From Streptomyces sp. NRRL S-646 (lineage in GTDB: Bacteria; Actinomycetota; Actinomycetes; Streptomycetales; Streptomycetaceae), in the NCBI RefSeq assembly GCF_000720765.1, contig NZ_JODC01000009.1, forward strand, positions 372,001 through 436,000: DNA of 64,000 nt, in the 5' to 3' direction. The notes under the pieces are model-generated. The model saw only the letters and a program-made list of their open reading frames with translations. It made no database searches and was not told the origin of the DNA. Shown piece after piece: positions 17,457 to 27,175 of the stretch. The position numbers were made by a program, and so were the translations under genes. Numbering within the stretch: position 1 is the first letter of the stretch; the number at the start of each line of letters is the position of its first letter.

Positions 17457-19588
17457 AGCTCGAACCAGATGCTCTTGCCCTCGCCCTGCGGGTCCACCCC
17501 CCACGCGTCCGCGAGCAGCTCGATGAGCATCAACCCGCGCCCGGAGGAAGCCAGTTCGCCGGGGCGGCGCTTGTGCGGCAGGGCGTCGCTGGTGTCCGTG
17601 ACCCCGATGCGCATCCGACGGCTGCCGGACTCGCCCCGCACCTCCGCCAGCAGCAGCGCGTCGGCGTCGGTGTGCACCAGGACGTTGGTGAGCATCTCGG
17701 AGACCAGCAGCACCGCCGAGTCGACCTGGTCCGGCGAGGGCCAGTCGTGCAGCAGCTCGCGCAGGTGCTGACGGGCCACCGCCACCCGCTCCGGTTCCGC
17801 CTGCGCGACGGACAGCATGGTGCGGCGCACCGTCGGCCGCACCACCACCGTCTCTCCGCAGCCCTCCTCCGGCCGGGACAGCAGCAGTACGGCTATGTCG
17901 TCCTCGCGCCGGTCTGCAAAGGGCCCGGTGGTGTGGTGGGAGGAGGGGCCGTGGACCCCCTGGACCAGGGCGTCGGCCAGTTCCTCCAGGTCGCCCTTGT
18001 GGTCCTCGAGGATCGCGCGGATCCGCTGCCAGCCGCTCTCCAGGTCGTGCCCGCCGGTCTCGATCAGACCGTCGGTGCAGATCAGCATGGTCTCGCCGGG
18101 TTCGAGGATGATCCGGGTGGTCGGGTAGTCGGCGTCCGGGTCGATGCCGAGCGGCAGACCGCCCGCCGTCGGACGGGCCAGCACCGTGCCGTCGGCCATC
18201 CGGATCGCCGGGTCCGGGTGCCCGGCGCGCGCGATGTCGAGGGTGCCGGTCGCCGGGTCGGCCTCGACGTACAGACAGGTCGCGAAGCGCAGGTCCGCGA
18301 GGGCGTCCTCCTCGGGGGTGCCGGGCCGAATGGCGCCGTCCGACAGGCCGTGCAGGAAGCGGGAGGCACGGGAGAGCACCGCGTCGGGGCGGTGTCCCTC
18401 GGAGGCGTACGCGCGCAGGGCGATGCGGAGCTGGCCCATCAGGCCGGCCGCCCGCACGTCATGGCCCTGGACGTCGCCGATGACCAGGGCGATCCGGCCG
18501 CCCCCAGAGGGGGGACCCCCGGGCAGCGGGATCATGTCGTACCAGTCGCCACCGACCTGGAGGCCGCCGCCGGTGGGCACGTAGCGGGCGGCGACGTTCA
18601 TGCCCGGTATCTGCGGGCCGAGGGTCGGCAGCATCGAGCGCTGCAGGCCGTCGGTCAGCGCCCGCTCGGTCTCGGCGGTCCCGGCCCGGGACAGGGCCTG
18701 GGCGAGCATGCGGGCCACCGTCGTCAGCACCGACCGCTCGTCGGGGTTGAACGTGACCGGGTACGCGAAGGCCGCCATCCAGGCGCCCATCGTGCGGCCC
18801 GCCACGGTCAGCGGCAGAAACGCCCAGGAATGGCGGTTGAAGGACGCGGCGAGCGGCCAGGCAGCCGGGTAGCGCGACTTGTACTGCTCGGGGGTGGAGA
18901 TATAGACGGCGCGGCCGGTGCGGACCACCTCGGCGGCGGGGTAGTCCGTGTCCAGGGCCATGTGCGAGAAGGGGCCGTCGTCGCCGGGCTGGTGCCCGTG
19001 ATGGCCGATGATCGTCAGCCGGTCGCCCTCCACGCCGAACACCGCGAGCCCGTCCGGGGTGAACCCCGGCATCGACAGGCCCGCCGCGACCCGCAGCACC
19101 TCCTCCGTGGACCGCGCCTCGGCCAGCGCCCGGCCCGCGTCCAGCAGGAACGCCTCCCTGGAGCGCCGCCAGTCGCCGGTGACGGCGCTGCGTCCGGCCG
19201 GCGTGCCCGGGGTCGGCTCGGTGACCTCCTGAAGGGTGCCGATCAGCTGGAAGGACTTCTTCTCGGGGTTGAAGGACGGCTTGGAGCGGGAACGGACGAC
19301 ACGGATCACCCGCCCGTGCTCGTCCATGACCCGGATCCGCACCTCGGCCAGTGTGCCCTCGGTGACGGCGAGCCCGACGACGGCGATGATCTCGTTCCAG
19401 TCGACCGGATGGAGCCGGGCCCGGGCCTTGGCCTCCGTGAGGGTGGTCTGCTCGGCGGGCAGCCCCAGCAGCCGAGCCGCCTCGGGGTCGACCGTGACGA
19501 GTTCGGTGGCGGTGTCCCAGTGCCACAGGCCGGTCGCGAGGGCGGCGAGAACCTCCCCCACGGCGGGCAGAGGCTCACCAGTGCGCAT
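17429..19588 (-). CDS. PAS-GAF-SpoIIE (PP2C) phosphatase with C-terminal HATPase domain
   Basis: 719 residues, a multidomain regulator of the partner-switching type. In order: PAS-like sensor (about 10-120, HWDTATELVTVDPEAARLLG), GAF domain (about 140-300), a SpoIIE/RsbU PP2C phosphatase (about 315-545; VGGDWYDMIPL, VIGDVQGHDVRAA, LICTDGLIE, DDIAVLL contribute the metal Asp residues), and an RsbW-like anti-sigma kinase/ATPase fold (about 580-710; SEMLTNVLVHT, ASSGRGLMLI). Such proteins dephosphorylate anti-anti-sigma factors and release sigma factors in stress or development. The phosphatase carries an inserted PPSGGG in the conserved PLPGG-GRIAL loop, discussed under findings. No sigma-factor genes are adjacent. 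Confidence 0.9.
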   Translation of the reverse strand: MRTGEPLPAVGEVLAALATGLWHWDTATELVTVDPEAARLLGLPAEQTTLTEAKARARLHPVDWNEIIAVVGLAVTEGTLAEVRIRVMDEHGRVIRVVRSRSKPSFNPEKKSFQLIGTLQEVTEPTPGTPAGRSAVTGDWRRSREAFLLDAGRALAEARSTEEVLRVAAGLSMPGFTPDGLAVFGVEGDRLTIIGHHGHQPGDDGPFSHMALDTDYPAAEVVRTGRAVYISTPEQYKSRYPAAWPLAASFNRHSWAFLPLTVAGRTMGAWMAAFAYPVTFNPDERSVLTTVARMLAQALSRAGTAETERALTDGLQRSMLPTLGPQIPGMNVAARYVPTGGGLQVGGDWYDMIPLPGGPPSGGGRIALVIGDVQGHDVRAAGLMGQLRIALRAYASEGHRPDAVLSRASRFLHGLSDGAIRPGTPEEDALADLRFATCLYVEADPATGTLDIARAGHPDPAIRMADGTVLARPTAGGLPLGIDPDADYPTTRIILEPGETMLICTDGLIETGGHDLESGWQRIRAILEDHKGDLEELADALVQGVHGPSSHHTTGPFADRREDDIAVLLLSRPEEGCGETVVVRPTVRRTMLSVAQAEPERVAVARQHLRELLHDWPSPDQVDSAVLLVSEMLTNVLVHTDADALLLAEVRGESGSRRMRIGVTDTSDALPHKRRPGELASSGRGLMLIELLADAWGVDPQGEGKSIWFELYESDGSGT

Positions 19589-19680
19589 TGCCCCACTTTA
19601 TGGAGAGGTGATCGAGGAGTGCCACCGATTGCCCACTCTTAATGGTGGGGAGCCGATCTTGGGGTGCCCGGTACGCTGGG

Positions 19681-19700
19681 GGTGTTTCACGTGAAACACC
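19681..19700. other. parS centromere-like site (ParB binding)
   Basis: A 20-bp perfect palindrome centred on TGTTTCACGTGAAACA, identical to the bacterial parS consensus and containing the 14-bp Streptomyces parS core GTTTCACGTGAAAC. ParB binds such sites near oriC to organise chromosome segregation. It lies between the divergent phosphatase and aspS genes, 45 bp before the aspS start, so ParB binding could also touch aspS expression. Confidence 0.9.
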
Positions 19701-19744
19701 CTGAGTGACACAGACCCCGATCCGCGAAGACTGGATGAACGACG

Positions 19745-21508
19745 ATGCATCGGTACAGGTCCCACACCTGCGGCGAGCTCCGCTCCTCTGACGTCGGCAC
19801 CGACGTCCGGCTGAGTGGCTGGCTGCACAATCGGCGCGACCTGGGCGGCATCCTCTTCATCGATCTGCGCGATCACTACGGCATCACGCAGCTCGTCGCC
19901 CGTCCGGGCACCCCGGCCTACGAGGCCCTCGACAAGCTGACCAAGGAGTCCACGGTCCGCGTCGACGGCAAGGTCGTCTCCCGGGGCACCGAGAACGTCA
20001 ACCCGGACCTGCCGACCGGTGAGATCGAGGTCGAGGTCGGCGAGGTCGAGCTGCTCGGCGCCGCCGCCCCGCTCCCGTTCACGATCAACACCGAGGACGG
20101 GGTCAACGAGGAGCGGCGCCTGGAGTACCGCTTCCTCGACCTGCGCCGCGAGCGCATGCACAAGAACATCATGCTGCGGTCGTCGGTGATCGCCTCGATC
20201 CGCTCCAAGATGGTCGCCCTCGGCTTCAACGAGATGGCGACCCCGATTCTGTCGGCGACCTCCCCCGAGGGCGCCCGCGACTTCGTGGTCCCCTCCCGCC
20301 TCAACCCGGGCAAGTTCTACGCCCTGCCGCAGGCCCCGCAGCAGTTCAAGCAGCTGCTGATGATCTCCGGCTTCGACCGCTACTTCCAGATCGCGCCCTG
20401 CTTCCGCGACGAGGACGCGCGCGCGGACCGCTCGCCGGGCGAGTTCTACCAGCTCGACGTCGAGATGAGCTTCGTCGAGCAGGAGGACGTCTTCCGGCCG
20501 ATCGAGCAGCTCATGACCGAGCTGTTCGAGGAGTTCGGCGGCGGCCGCCACGTCACCTCCCCCTTCCCGCGGATCCCGTTCCGCGAGGCGATGCTGAAGT
20601 ACGGCTCCGACAAGCCGGACCTGCGCGCCCAGCTGGAGCTCGTCGACATCACCGATGTCTTCGAGGGCTCGGAGTTCAAGGCCTTCGCCGGCAAGCACGT
20701 GCGTGCGCTGCCGGTGCCGGACGTCTCCGCGCAGCCGCGGAAGTTCTTCGACCAGCTCGGTGACTTCGCGGTCTCGCAGGGCGCGAAGGGCCTGGCCTGG
20801 GTGCGGGTGGCCGAGGACGGTTCGCTGTCCGGCCCGATCGCGAAGTTCCTCACCGAGGAGAACGTCGCCGAGCTGACCAAGCGGCTGTCGCTGGCCGCCG
20901 GTCACGCCGTGTTCTTCGGCGCGGGCGAGTTCGACGAGGTATCGAAGATCATGGGCGCGGTCCGCGTCGAGGCCGCCAAGCGTGCCGGGCACTTCGAGGA
21001 GGGCGTCTTCCGGTTCTGCTGGATCGTCGACTTCCCGATGTACGAGAAGGACGAGGAGACCGGCACGATCGACTTCTCGCACAACCCCTTCTCGATGCCA
21101 CAGGGGGGCCTGGAGGCCCTGGAGACCCAGGACCCGCTGGACATCCTCGGCTGGCAGTACGACATCGTCTGCAACGGCGTCGAGCTGTCCTCCGGAGCGA
21201 TCCGGAACCACGAGCCCGAGATCATGCTGAAGGCCTTCGAGATCGCGGGCTACGACCGTGACACCGTCGAGGAGAAGTTCGCCGGCATGCTGCGCGCCTT
21301 CCGCTTCGGCGCCCCGCCGCACGGCGGCATCGCCCCCGGCGTCGACCGCATCGTCATGCTCCTCGCGGACGAGCCGAACATCCGCGAGACCATCGCCTTC
21401 CCGCTCAACGGCAACGCCCAGGACCTGATGATGGGCGCGCCGACGGAGCTGGAGGAGGCACGGCTGAAGGAGCTGCACCTGTCGGTGCGCAAGCCGCAGC
21501 CGAAGTAA
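19745..21508 (+). CDS. aspS: Aspartyl-tRNA synthetase
   Basis: 587 residues of the bacterial class II AspRS. Domains: N-terminal OB anticodon-binding domain (about 1-110, [26 protein letters not shown]), catalytic core with motif 2 ([22 protein letters not shown], about 217-240), bacterial GAD insertion (about 290-410), and motif 3 ([14 protein letters not shown], about 527-541). It charges tRNA-Asp, and in organisms without AsnRS also tRNA-Asn. No AsnRS is in this window to settle that. A parS site lies in the promoter region. The gene ends in a strong bidirectional terminator. Confidence 0.96.
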   Translation: MHRYRSHTCGELRSSDVGTDVRLSGWLHNRRDLGGILFIDLRDHYGITQLVARPGTPAYEALDKLTKESTVRVDGKVVSRGTENVNPDLPTGEIEVEVGEVELLGAAAPLPFTINTEDGVNEERRLEYRFLDLRRERMHKNIMLRSSVIASIRSKMVALGFNEMATPILSATSPEGARDFVVPSRLNPGKFYALPQAPQQFKQLLMISGFDRYFQIAPCFRDEDARADRSPGEFYQLDVEMSFVEQEDVFRPIEQLMTELFEEFGGGRHVTSPFPRIPFREAMLKYGSDKPDLRAQLELVDITDVFEGSEFKAFAGKHVRALPVPDVSAQPRKFFDQLGDFAVSQGAKGLAWVRVAEDGSLSGPIAKFLTEENVAELTKRLSLAAGHAVFFGAGEFDEVSKIMGAVRVEAAKRAGHFEEGVFRFCWIVDFPMYEKDEETGTIDFSHNPFSMPQGGLEALETQDPLDILGWQYDIVCNGVELSSGAIRNHEPEIMLKAFEIAGYDRDTVEEKFAGMLRAFRFGAPPHGGIAPGVDRIVMLLADEPNIRETIAFPLNGNAQDLMMGAPTELEEARLKELHLSVRKPQPK

Positions 21509-21524
21509 GCCACAGGCGCATACG

Positions 21525-21558
21525 AAGGGCTCGAAACCGGCGTCGGTTTCGAGCCCTT
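21525..21558. terminator. Bidirectional terminator between aspS and the FG-GAP gene
   Basis: Perfect 15-bp stem AAGGGCTCGAAACCG/CGGTTTCGAGCCCTT with a 4-nt loop and a TTCGCTT tail on the plus strand; 17 bp after aspS, 35 bp past the stop of the opposing gene. Confidence 0.88.
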
Positions 21559-21592
21559 TCGCTTGAGCAATGCGTCGTAGTACCGCGTGTGT

Positions 21593-23014
21593 TCAGATAA
21601 CCCAGAGCAGTCCGTTGCCGCCCAGCAGGGTGCTGTCCCGCTGGGTGAGGCCGACCGCGTTCGCCGTGATCACTCGGCTGCCGGTGGCCGTCGGACGGGA
21701 GGAGCCGCCGGGGAAGACCCAGACGGCGCCGGTGTAGTTGTTCTCGCCGGCCGCGCCGACGAACAGCTCCGGCCTGCCGTCCTTGTTGATGTCGCCCACC
21801 GAGACCGTCGTCCCGAAGAAGCCGTCGGTCTCGGAGGTGTCCGGGACGCCCGCCGTGTCCTGGGAGAAGGAGTACGCGCCGGTGCCGAGGGAGCCCGAGG
21901 CGCGGCCCGGGATGATCGTCACCTGGCCGGAGTCGCGCCGGGCGAGGTCCTCGTACGGGGAGCCGACCACGATGTCGGCGAGCCCGTCCCGGTTGAGGTC
22001 GGCCACGGCGAGGGCGCCGCCGAAGGCGTCGCCCTTCTCGCTCGTATCGGGGACACCGGCGGTGTTCTGCGTGATCTGGACGGGCTTCGCGTCACTCGCG
22101 ATGCCCTGCCTCGAGCCGTACCAGACCAGGATGCGCCCGCCCAACGCCCCGTCGACGCCTGCTCTTTCGGGCTCGTCCGGGTCGCCGACCACCAGGTCGC
22201 CGTAGCCGTCGCCATTGACGTCGCCGGAGGCCGCGATCAGACCGTTGCCCTGCTGCAGTTCGTTGCCGCCGTAGGACGGGTTCACCGAGACCTGGCCGCC
22301 GCTCAGGCCGCTCAGCCGGGTGGTGACGACGACCGGGTCGGGGATCCGGTTGCCGTCGAAGTCGCCGAGGGCCACGGACTCGGCGGAGGGCGTGTCCGTG
22401 TTGAGGGTGACGGCGCCGAAGGAGCCGTTGCGGCTGAACGGGCCCTCGAAGTGGACGGTCGCGTCGTATCCGGCGACCGAGACCCGGGTCTTCGTGCCGC
22501 CGCCGGTACTGAGCGCGGCGACGTCGAGACCGTAGTACTTCGGCTCCTGGGCTGCGGTCGCCGGGGTCGGCAGGTCGGTGCCGCTCGTCAGCCCGTTCCT
22601 GCTGCCCCACAGCACTGTCACCGCACCCGCGTCGGTGCCCTTGGAGGTGTCCTCGTTGGGCGCGGTGACCACCAGGTCGGCATAGCCGTCCCGGTTCAGG
22701 TCGGCCGTGGCTGTGGCGGCGCCGAAGCGGTCGTAGGCCTCGCTGGTGCCCGGCACCCCGGCGGTGTTCTGGGTGATCGTCTTCCGATGGGTGGCCGACA
22801 GGCCGGAGGCCGACCCGTAGAGGATGACGACCGCACCGGCCGCCGTTTTGCCGGACACGTTCGCGCCCGGTGCGGGCAGGACGGCATCGCGGTAGCCGTC
22901 GCCGTTGAAGTCGCCCGGTACGGCGCCGTGCACCGCGGCCGCCGGTACGGCCGGCAGCAGCACGCCGCCGACCAGAGAGGCGGCCACGAACGCGGCCACA
23001 CCCCATCTGCGCAT
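21593..23014 (-). CDS. Secreted FG-GAP (integrin alpha-like beta-propeller) protein
   Basis: 473 residues with a Sec signal peptide (RRWGVAAFVAASLVGGVLLPAVPAAAV). The mature part is about seven FG-GAP repeats, each ending in a Ca-binding loop such as DFNGDGYRD, DLNRDGYADLVV, DVNGDGYGDLVVGDP, DLNRDGLADIVVGSP, DINKDGRPELFVG. This predicts an extracellular seven-bladed propeller for adhesion or carbohydrate/protein binding; the ligand is unknown. ATG 23014 is preceded by GGGGGA, and the signal peptide begins directly after it; the open frame further upstream has no features. Ends at the terminator shared with aspS. Confidence 0.85.
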   Translation of the reverse strand: MRRWGVAAFVAASLVGGVLLPAVPAAAVHGAVPGDFNGDGYRDAVLPAPGANVSGKTAAGAVVILYGSASGLSATHRKTITQNTAGVPGTSEAYDRFGAATATADLNRDGYADLVVTAPNEDTSKGTDAGAVTVLWGSRNGLTSGTDLPTPATAAQEPKYYGLDVAALSTGGGTKTRVSVAGYDATVHFEGPFSRNGSFGAVTLNTDTPSAESVALGDFDGNRIPDPVVVTTRLSGLSGGQVSVNPSYGGNELQQGNGLIAASGDVNGDGYGDLVVGDPDEPERAGVDGALGGRILVWYGSRQGIASDAKPVQITQNTAGVPDTSEKGDAFGGALAVADLNRDGLADIVVGSPYEDLARRDSGQVTIIPGRASGSLGTGAYSFSQDTAGVPDTSETDGFFGTTVSVGDINKDGRPELFVGAAGENNYTGAVWVFPGGSSRPTATGSRVITANAVGLTQRDSTLLGGNGLLWVI

Positions 23015-23160
23015 GAGTTTCCCCCTGTGAATGCCCAGCTTGCTGTTACCGCACAAGCGTGCGGACCTTACCAGGCCTTCCTTGCGTGAAGGCGACGGGA
23101 AGACCCTCGGAACATCTTTCGCCGGACGCGGCAACTCCCTTGATTCCGGAGGCCACTTAG

Positions 23161-23508
23161 GTACGGAAGCTCGTTCACACGCTCGCCGCCGAGGACGGCT
23201 GGGCGGCCGCCGGTTCGGGCACGACAGGCGGCGCGAAGGCCGACTCCGCGCAGACCCCTCTGGCGTACGACCCCGCCACCTGCGGCCGCTCCCGCTCCGG
23301 CCTGCCGTAACGGCACCGGCTCCATCGCGGGCAGCGGCAACCTCGTCAACGGCACCACGACCGACCTCGTCGCCGCGTACAACGCCGCCTCGTCGAAGAA
23401 GATCAGGACGACGGTGAACTGGAAGCCGACGCTGACCGCGGGCCTGGAGCCGTCGGCGAAGAACCTGCTGACGGAGCTGGCGACGACCACGGGCGCCGGA
23501 GTGCTCTC
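23161..23508 (+). pseudogene. Relic of a secreted pectate lyase (PL1-like)
   Basis: Two pieces of protein-like sequence lie in different frames. Frame A (23161-23310) reads LAAEDGWAAAGSGTTGGAKA and then jumps to AYDPATCGRSRSG before a stop. Frame B (from 23309) reads SIAGSGNLVNGTTTDLVAAYNA and NWKPTLTAGLEPSAKN, ending about TTGAGVL. These resemble, from memory, the N-terminal, a middle (AYDPATWGR) and the C-terminal segment of Streptomyces family 1 pectate lyases, with the catalytic parallel-beta-helix core deleted. At least one large deletion and one frameshift are needed. No start codon or ribosome site remains. Assignment rests on phrase similarity, not a search. Confidence 0.6.
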
Positions 23509-23515
23509 CCAGCGC

Positions 23516-23992
23516 CTAGGTGTCGTACGAGCCGTCCCAGGGCGAGGCGAAGAACAGACGGTCCGGGTAGAGCTCGGCCCAGCTGCCCTCCTCGTCCTGG
23601 CCGGTCACCAGGCCGAACAGCACGCCGTCCACGGTGAGTTGGAACGGACGTATCGCGATGTCCGTGTAGGAGCGCCGGGGCAGGCTGCGCAGCAGCTTCG
23701 CCAGGTGCACCCGGGCGCGGGTGAGGACCGAGTCGCCTCCGTGCGGGTTGCGCTGCTGCTCGGCCCAGGTGCCGGCACACCAGATCTCCGAGTCGAGATA
23801 CTCGCCCTCGGCATCGAAGGTGTGGAGCACCGCGTAGAGGCGTTTTTCGTTTTCCCAGCCGTCGTCCGGACGGTACCCGCGCGGAAAGGCGTACGTGACC
23901 GTGCCCAGGAACTGGCCGTCCGCGTAGCGGCCGATGGCCTCGGCCCGGCCGTGCGGTTCGTAGGAGATCGGTATGACCTCGGGGACTGCCAT
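23516..23992 (-). CDS. Conserved hypothetical protein
   Basis: 158 residues, soluble, no signal peptide or membrane segment. It is rich in aromatic and charged residues, with alternating strand-like stretches (GQFLGTVTYAFPRGY, RLYAVLHTFDAEGEYLDSEIW, IAIRPFQLTVDGVLFGLVTG) and a final RLFFASPWDGSYDT. ATG 23992 is preferred over an upstream in-frame ATG at 24022 because AGGGTG stands seven bases before it. I do not recognise the family. Lies at the edge of an accessory region with two degraded genes, transcribed away from the pectate lyase relic's 3' end. Confidence 0.65.
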   Translation of the reverse strand: MAVPEVIPISYEPHGRAEAIGRYADGQFLGTVTYAFPRGYRPDDGWENEKRLYAVLHTFDAEGEYLDSEIWCAGTWAEQQRNPHGGDSVLTRARVHLAKLLRSLPRRSYTDIAIRPFQLTVDGVLFGLVTGQDEEGSWAELYPDRLFFASPWDGSYDT

Positions 23993-24165
23993 GGCGCACA
24001 CCCTACGTATGTGGCGTGGCAATATCCCCCAGTCGCCGATGAGGACACCATTGGCCTCGCCGAAGATTCACGATACGGCGGCCGATCTCCACAGAACGCC
24101 ACGAACCGGCGATCTACGGTTCCCTCCTTCAGCGGGGTGTTCGGCGTCGGTGGGGTGGCGGTCTT

Positions 24166-26594
24166 TCAGGGGCGGTTCAGCAGGTAGCCGGACACGGGAC
24201 CGACGCGCTCGTCGTCCAGGTGGAGCGAGTCCGACCACATGCGTTGTGCGACCGGTTCCAGCAGAGACTGAATGCTGCACTCCCAGGCCTGGCACAACGC
24301 GCGCATGAAGTATCCGGGGATGGTTCCCGACACGCGCCACCACATCTTCTGCCAAGTCAATGTGGTGTGGTCGCGAGCGTGCTCGTAAGCCATGTCACGG
24401 TGCGAACCGTAAGGAAAGACATCCGACACCGGCGAGCCCGGATAGTTGTCGTACATGAAGGCCCAGTCGACGGGGATCTGCACCCGCTTTCCGGAGCGGG
24501 AATGGTAAACCTCCGGGGGCCTGGTGTTCATGGCCAGAGGGGATCCGCCGACCATGAAGACCTTGTCGTGCTGCACGGCCCAATCGGTGATGCCGGAGGG
24601 GCGGAGCACGCCCTGTGACGTGATGGCGAAGGCCACGTCCTCGGGGAGCGAGTTGAAGGCGTGGTACAGGGTGCTGGCCAGTTCCAGTTGCAGGTGGTCG
24701 TCGAACTGCCCTGTGCTGCGCAGCTGTTGTTCCTGAGTCCGTACCCATTCCCGTACCTGGTCCTGATCTACGGCCAGGGTGGCCCGGTCTCGTGACGCGC
24801 GACTGGGCTGTCCGGTGAGGTATCCGGCGAATGAGCGCGACCGGTCGGCCAGAAAGCCGCCAAGTGTCACGATTCCCCAGTTGCGGTGACCGTCCTCGTA
24901 GTACAGGTCGTTCCAGAGCGTGGCCAGCCCGATGCGAGCCCCCTTCTCGTCGCGCAGTTCGGTGGCCCGCGCGACGAAGTCGTCCCGCATCTGCAGACGT
25001 CGCTTCTCCTCGCCGACGCGCCAGTCGTCGGTCACGACAGGGTAGAGACGGTCGAAGACCTCGTCCGGCTCTCCGGTGGCCAGCGAGAACGGGGCCAGAA
25101 CATCGCCTTCGGGGGAAGCCGGATCCCAGGTGTGGATGGGCACAGAGTGACCGAGAAGAAGCCGATGCCGAACCGACCGCTGGGGGTGAAGCCGCCGCCG
25201 GCCAGCCCGGGAAGGCGGTTGCGGATGTCGGGGGAGCTCCAGCTGCTGTTGCCGAAGTCGAGCAGGCCATGGATGAGGGTCTCCTCGTCCATGCCGACTC
25301 CGTTGTCACGTACCTCCAGGTACCAGGAGCCATCGATCTGGCTCAGCCGGATCTCGATACGTCCGTCGGGGAAGCCGGGCTGTAGTGCCTGGCGGGCGCG
25401 TACGGCGTCCTGGGCGTTCTGGATTAGTTCGCGTACCGCGGCCTCGGGGTCGTCCCCGTACAGCTGCTCGCCGCCCAGGCTCCTGACCAGGGCGGGTATG
25501 TCGGACACCTTGACCGTCGCGTCGATGGGGCGCCAGCCCTGAGCGGGGAAGTGATCGGCGAAGCGCTCCGGAGAGTCGACCCCGGCGACGGCGCGGGCCG
25601 CGAGCCGCTTCAGTCCGAGGTCGTGCAGGAGGGCATCGACGGCTTTCAACTCCTGGTCGATGCCACGCAGATAATCGAGGGCCAGCCACCAGGAAGGCGC
25701 GTCCTCCGGGAGAAAGGGCCGTGCCGAGCTGTAGGTGACTCGGTCGCCGTTCAGGTCCGGCCGACTGACGTGGGTCTGGAAGCGCCAGTGCTCGCGGGAG
25801 AGACCCTGGGGGTTGCGCAGCGCGAACAACAGGGTCGGGGCACGCCTGCCGTCGATCTGGGTCACGTCGGCCAGCCGCAGGATGCAGGCCAGTTTGAGCT
25901 GGTCGATGGTCCAGTCGCGTGGCTGCCACGGCCATGAGCCCGACTCACGGCGGAACTCACCGGCGAGCCGGTCCACCGGCCACCAGTGGCTCGCCGCCAG
26001 ATTGCCGATCAGCGGACCGTACGCCTCCCGCAACAGGACGTCCTCCATGAGGCGGATCTCATGGCCCGTGCTCGACCGCCACGACTGGTCCACCAGCCGA
26101 CGGGCCTGCTCCGCGTGTGATTCGCGGATGGCGGCGGCCCGACACGCGGCGGCGATCTCGGCGGGAGGATCGTCGAGTTGCTCCTGGTCCTGCCAGCATC
26201 CCTTCTGGTGGTAGTAGGCCACCGACAGAAGGTCACGCCACCGCTCCTCTCCGAGAGAGTCGGGAACGCTCCTGCCGTACGCGGCCTCGCCCATCGCGGC
26301 GTCGTGGAACACGAAGGCGCAGCCCAGCACATAGGCCTCCGCGGGATTCAGTTTCACCGCGTTGCCACAGACGAGATCGGCGGTCTCCCACAGGGCGTCC
26401 ACGTGAGTGATGTCGTGGACGGTGAAGTCGGGCATGCTGCGCGCGTTCTCCTGAAGGAGCACGGCCGCCTTCTTCCGCAGCTCCACGTACGACGAACGCA
26501 GTCGCTCCCGCTGTTCGGCCTGCGGGTCGTCACCCGACCGCGTGGCGAGGGTTTTCTGCCGCAGAGACGTGCTGGTGTAGTCGTGCTCGGGCAC
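24166..26594 (-). pseudogene. Disrupted HD-domain/HSP90-like GHKL ATPase gene
   Basis: The 5' part (26594 to about 25150) encodes an HD-type helical domain (His60, His64 and FHD at about 96-98) and most of a GHKL ATPase: N box ELIQNAQDAVRARQ, G1 box RDNGVGMDEETL and the G2/G3 region GRFGIGFFSV. After FFSV the frame degenerates. An in-frame-shifted continuation from about 25143 to 24166 encodes 325 well-formed residues (SPEGDVLAPFSLATGEPDEVFDRLYPVV... to a natural stop). The roughly 60-100 residues that should complete the ATPase fold between these parts are missing, so a deletion with frameshift is the simplest reading. GTG 25143 could allow a separate C-terminal protein. Upstream membrane-protein gene is 9 bp away, one operon. 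Confidence 0.72.
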
Positions 26595-26603
26595 TGGGGA
26601 CGA

Positions 26604-27089
26604 TCACCTCATAGCCGGCAGGAGGAACAAGGCGGCGATCAACCACATGGTGATCACCGAGACGAGAACGAACAGCAGCACGTAAGTCTCGTACCAGCGA
26701 AGGAAGTTGCCCGGCCGTGGACGCTTCCGAAATGCCGGGCCGACGAACTCGTCGGTGATGTCGCACTCTTCGTTGCGATAGTCGAGCCAGTTCATCGCCC
26801 CGACCACGATCAGGGTGCTGGTGAAGGCGGCGACGACCGTCACCAGGACGAGTAGCCCGATCACTCCACCGCGCGCGGTGTCCGGTGTCAGGTCCCACTT
26901 CTGGTAGCCGACGAAGAGGAGCAGGGCCGCGCTGACCAGTGCGGTGGCGAGGGTCTGGTAGAGGGTGAGGAAGCGGTGCGCGTTCTCGTTCACCGCGTGG
27001 ATCTGCTGCAGGATGTACCGGTACCGCTCCAGCGCGAACTCATTGCGAACCGAAGCCGTTTCCGGCCTGGTCTCTCCCGGTGCCGCCAT
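26604..27089 (-). CDS. Small integral membrane protein paired with the HD/HSP90 gene
   Basis: 161 residues. An N-terminal helix (NEFALERYRYILQQIHAVNENAHRFL) precedes three or four membrane helices (about 40-62, 73-97, 132-157). The pattern helix-YQTLATALVSAALLLFVGY resembles RipA-type octameric membrane proteins, a weak match from memory. Start ATG is preceded by GGTGGGGGGCG. The stop is 9 bp before the HD/HSP90 start, so the two are one operon and probably worked together, perhaps with the membrane protein as partner or effector. The gene itself looks intact while its partner is broken. Confidence 0.7.
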   Translation of the reverse strand: MAAPGETRPETASVRNEFALERYRYILQQIHAVNENAHRFLTLYQTLATALVSAALLLFVGYQKWDLTPDTARGGVIGLLVLVTVVAAFTSTLIVVGAMNWLDYRNEECDITDEFVGPAFRKRPRPGNFLRWYETYVLLFVLVSVITMWLIAALFLLPAMR

Positions 27090-27175
27090 CGCCCCCCACC
27101 CGTCCGACTCAGCAGCATAGGTAACTCACCTTTGCCCCGCTGCGGTTTTGACCAACCCCCGTCGGCCGGCAGGTG

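Noticed and set aside
17219..19642. 807-codon open frame on the plus strand over the phosphatase gene
   Set aside because: Antisense to conserved PAS, GAF, PP2C and ATPase motifs; composition is that of a GC-rich shadow.
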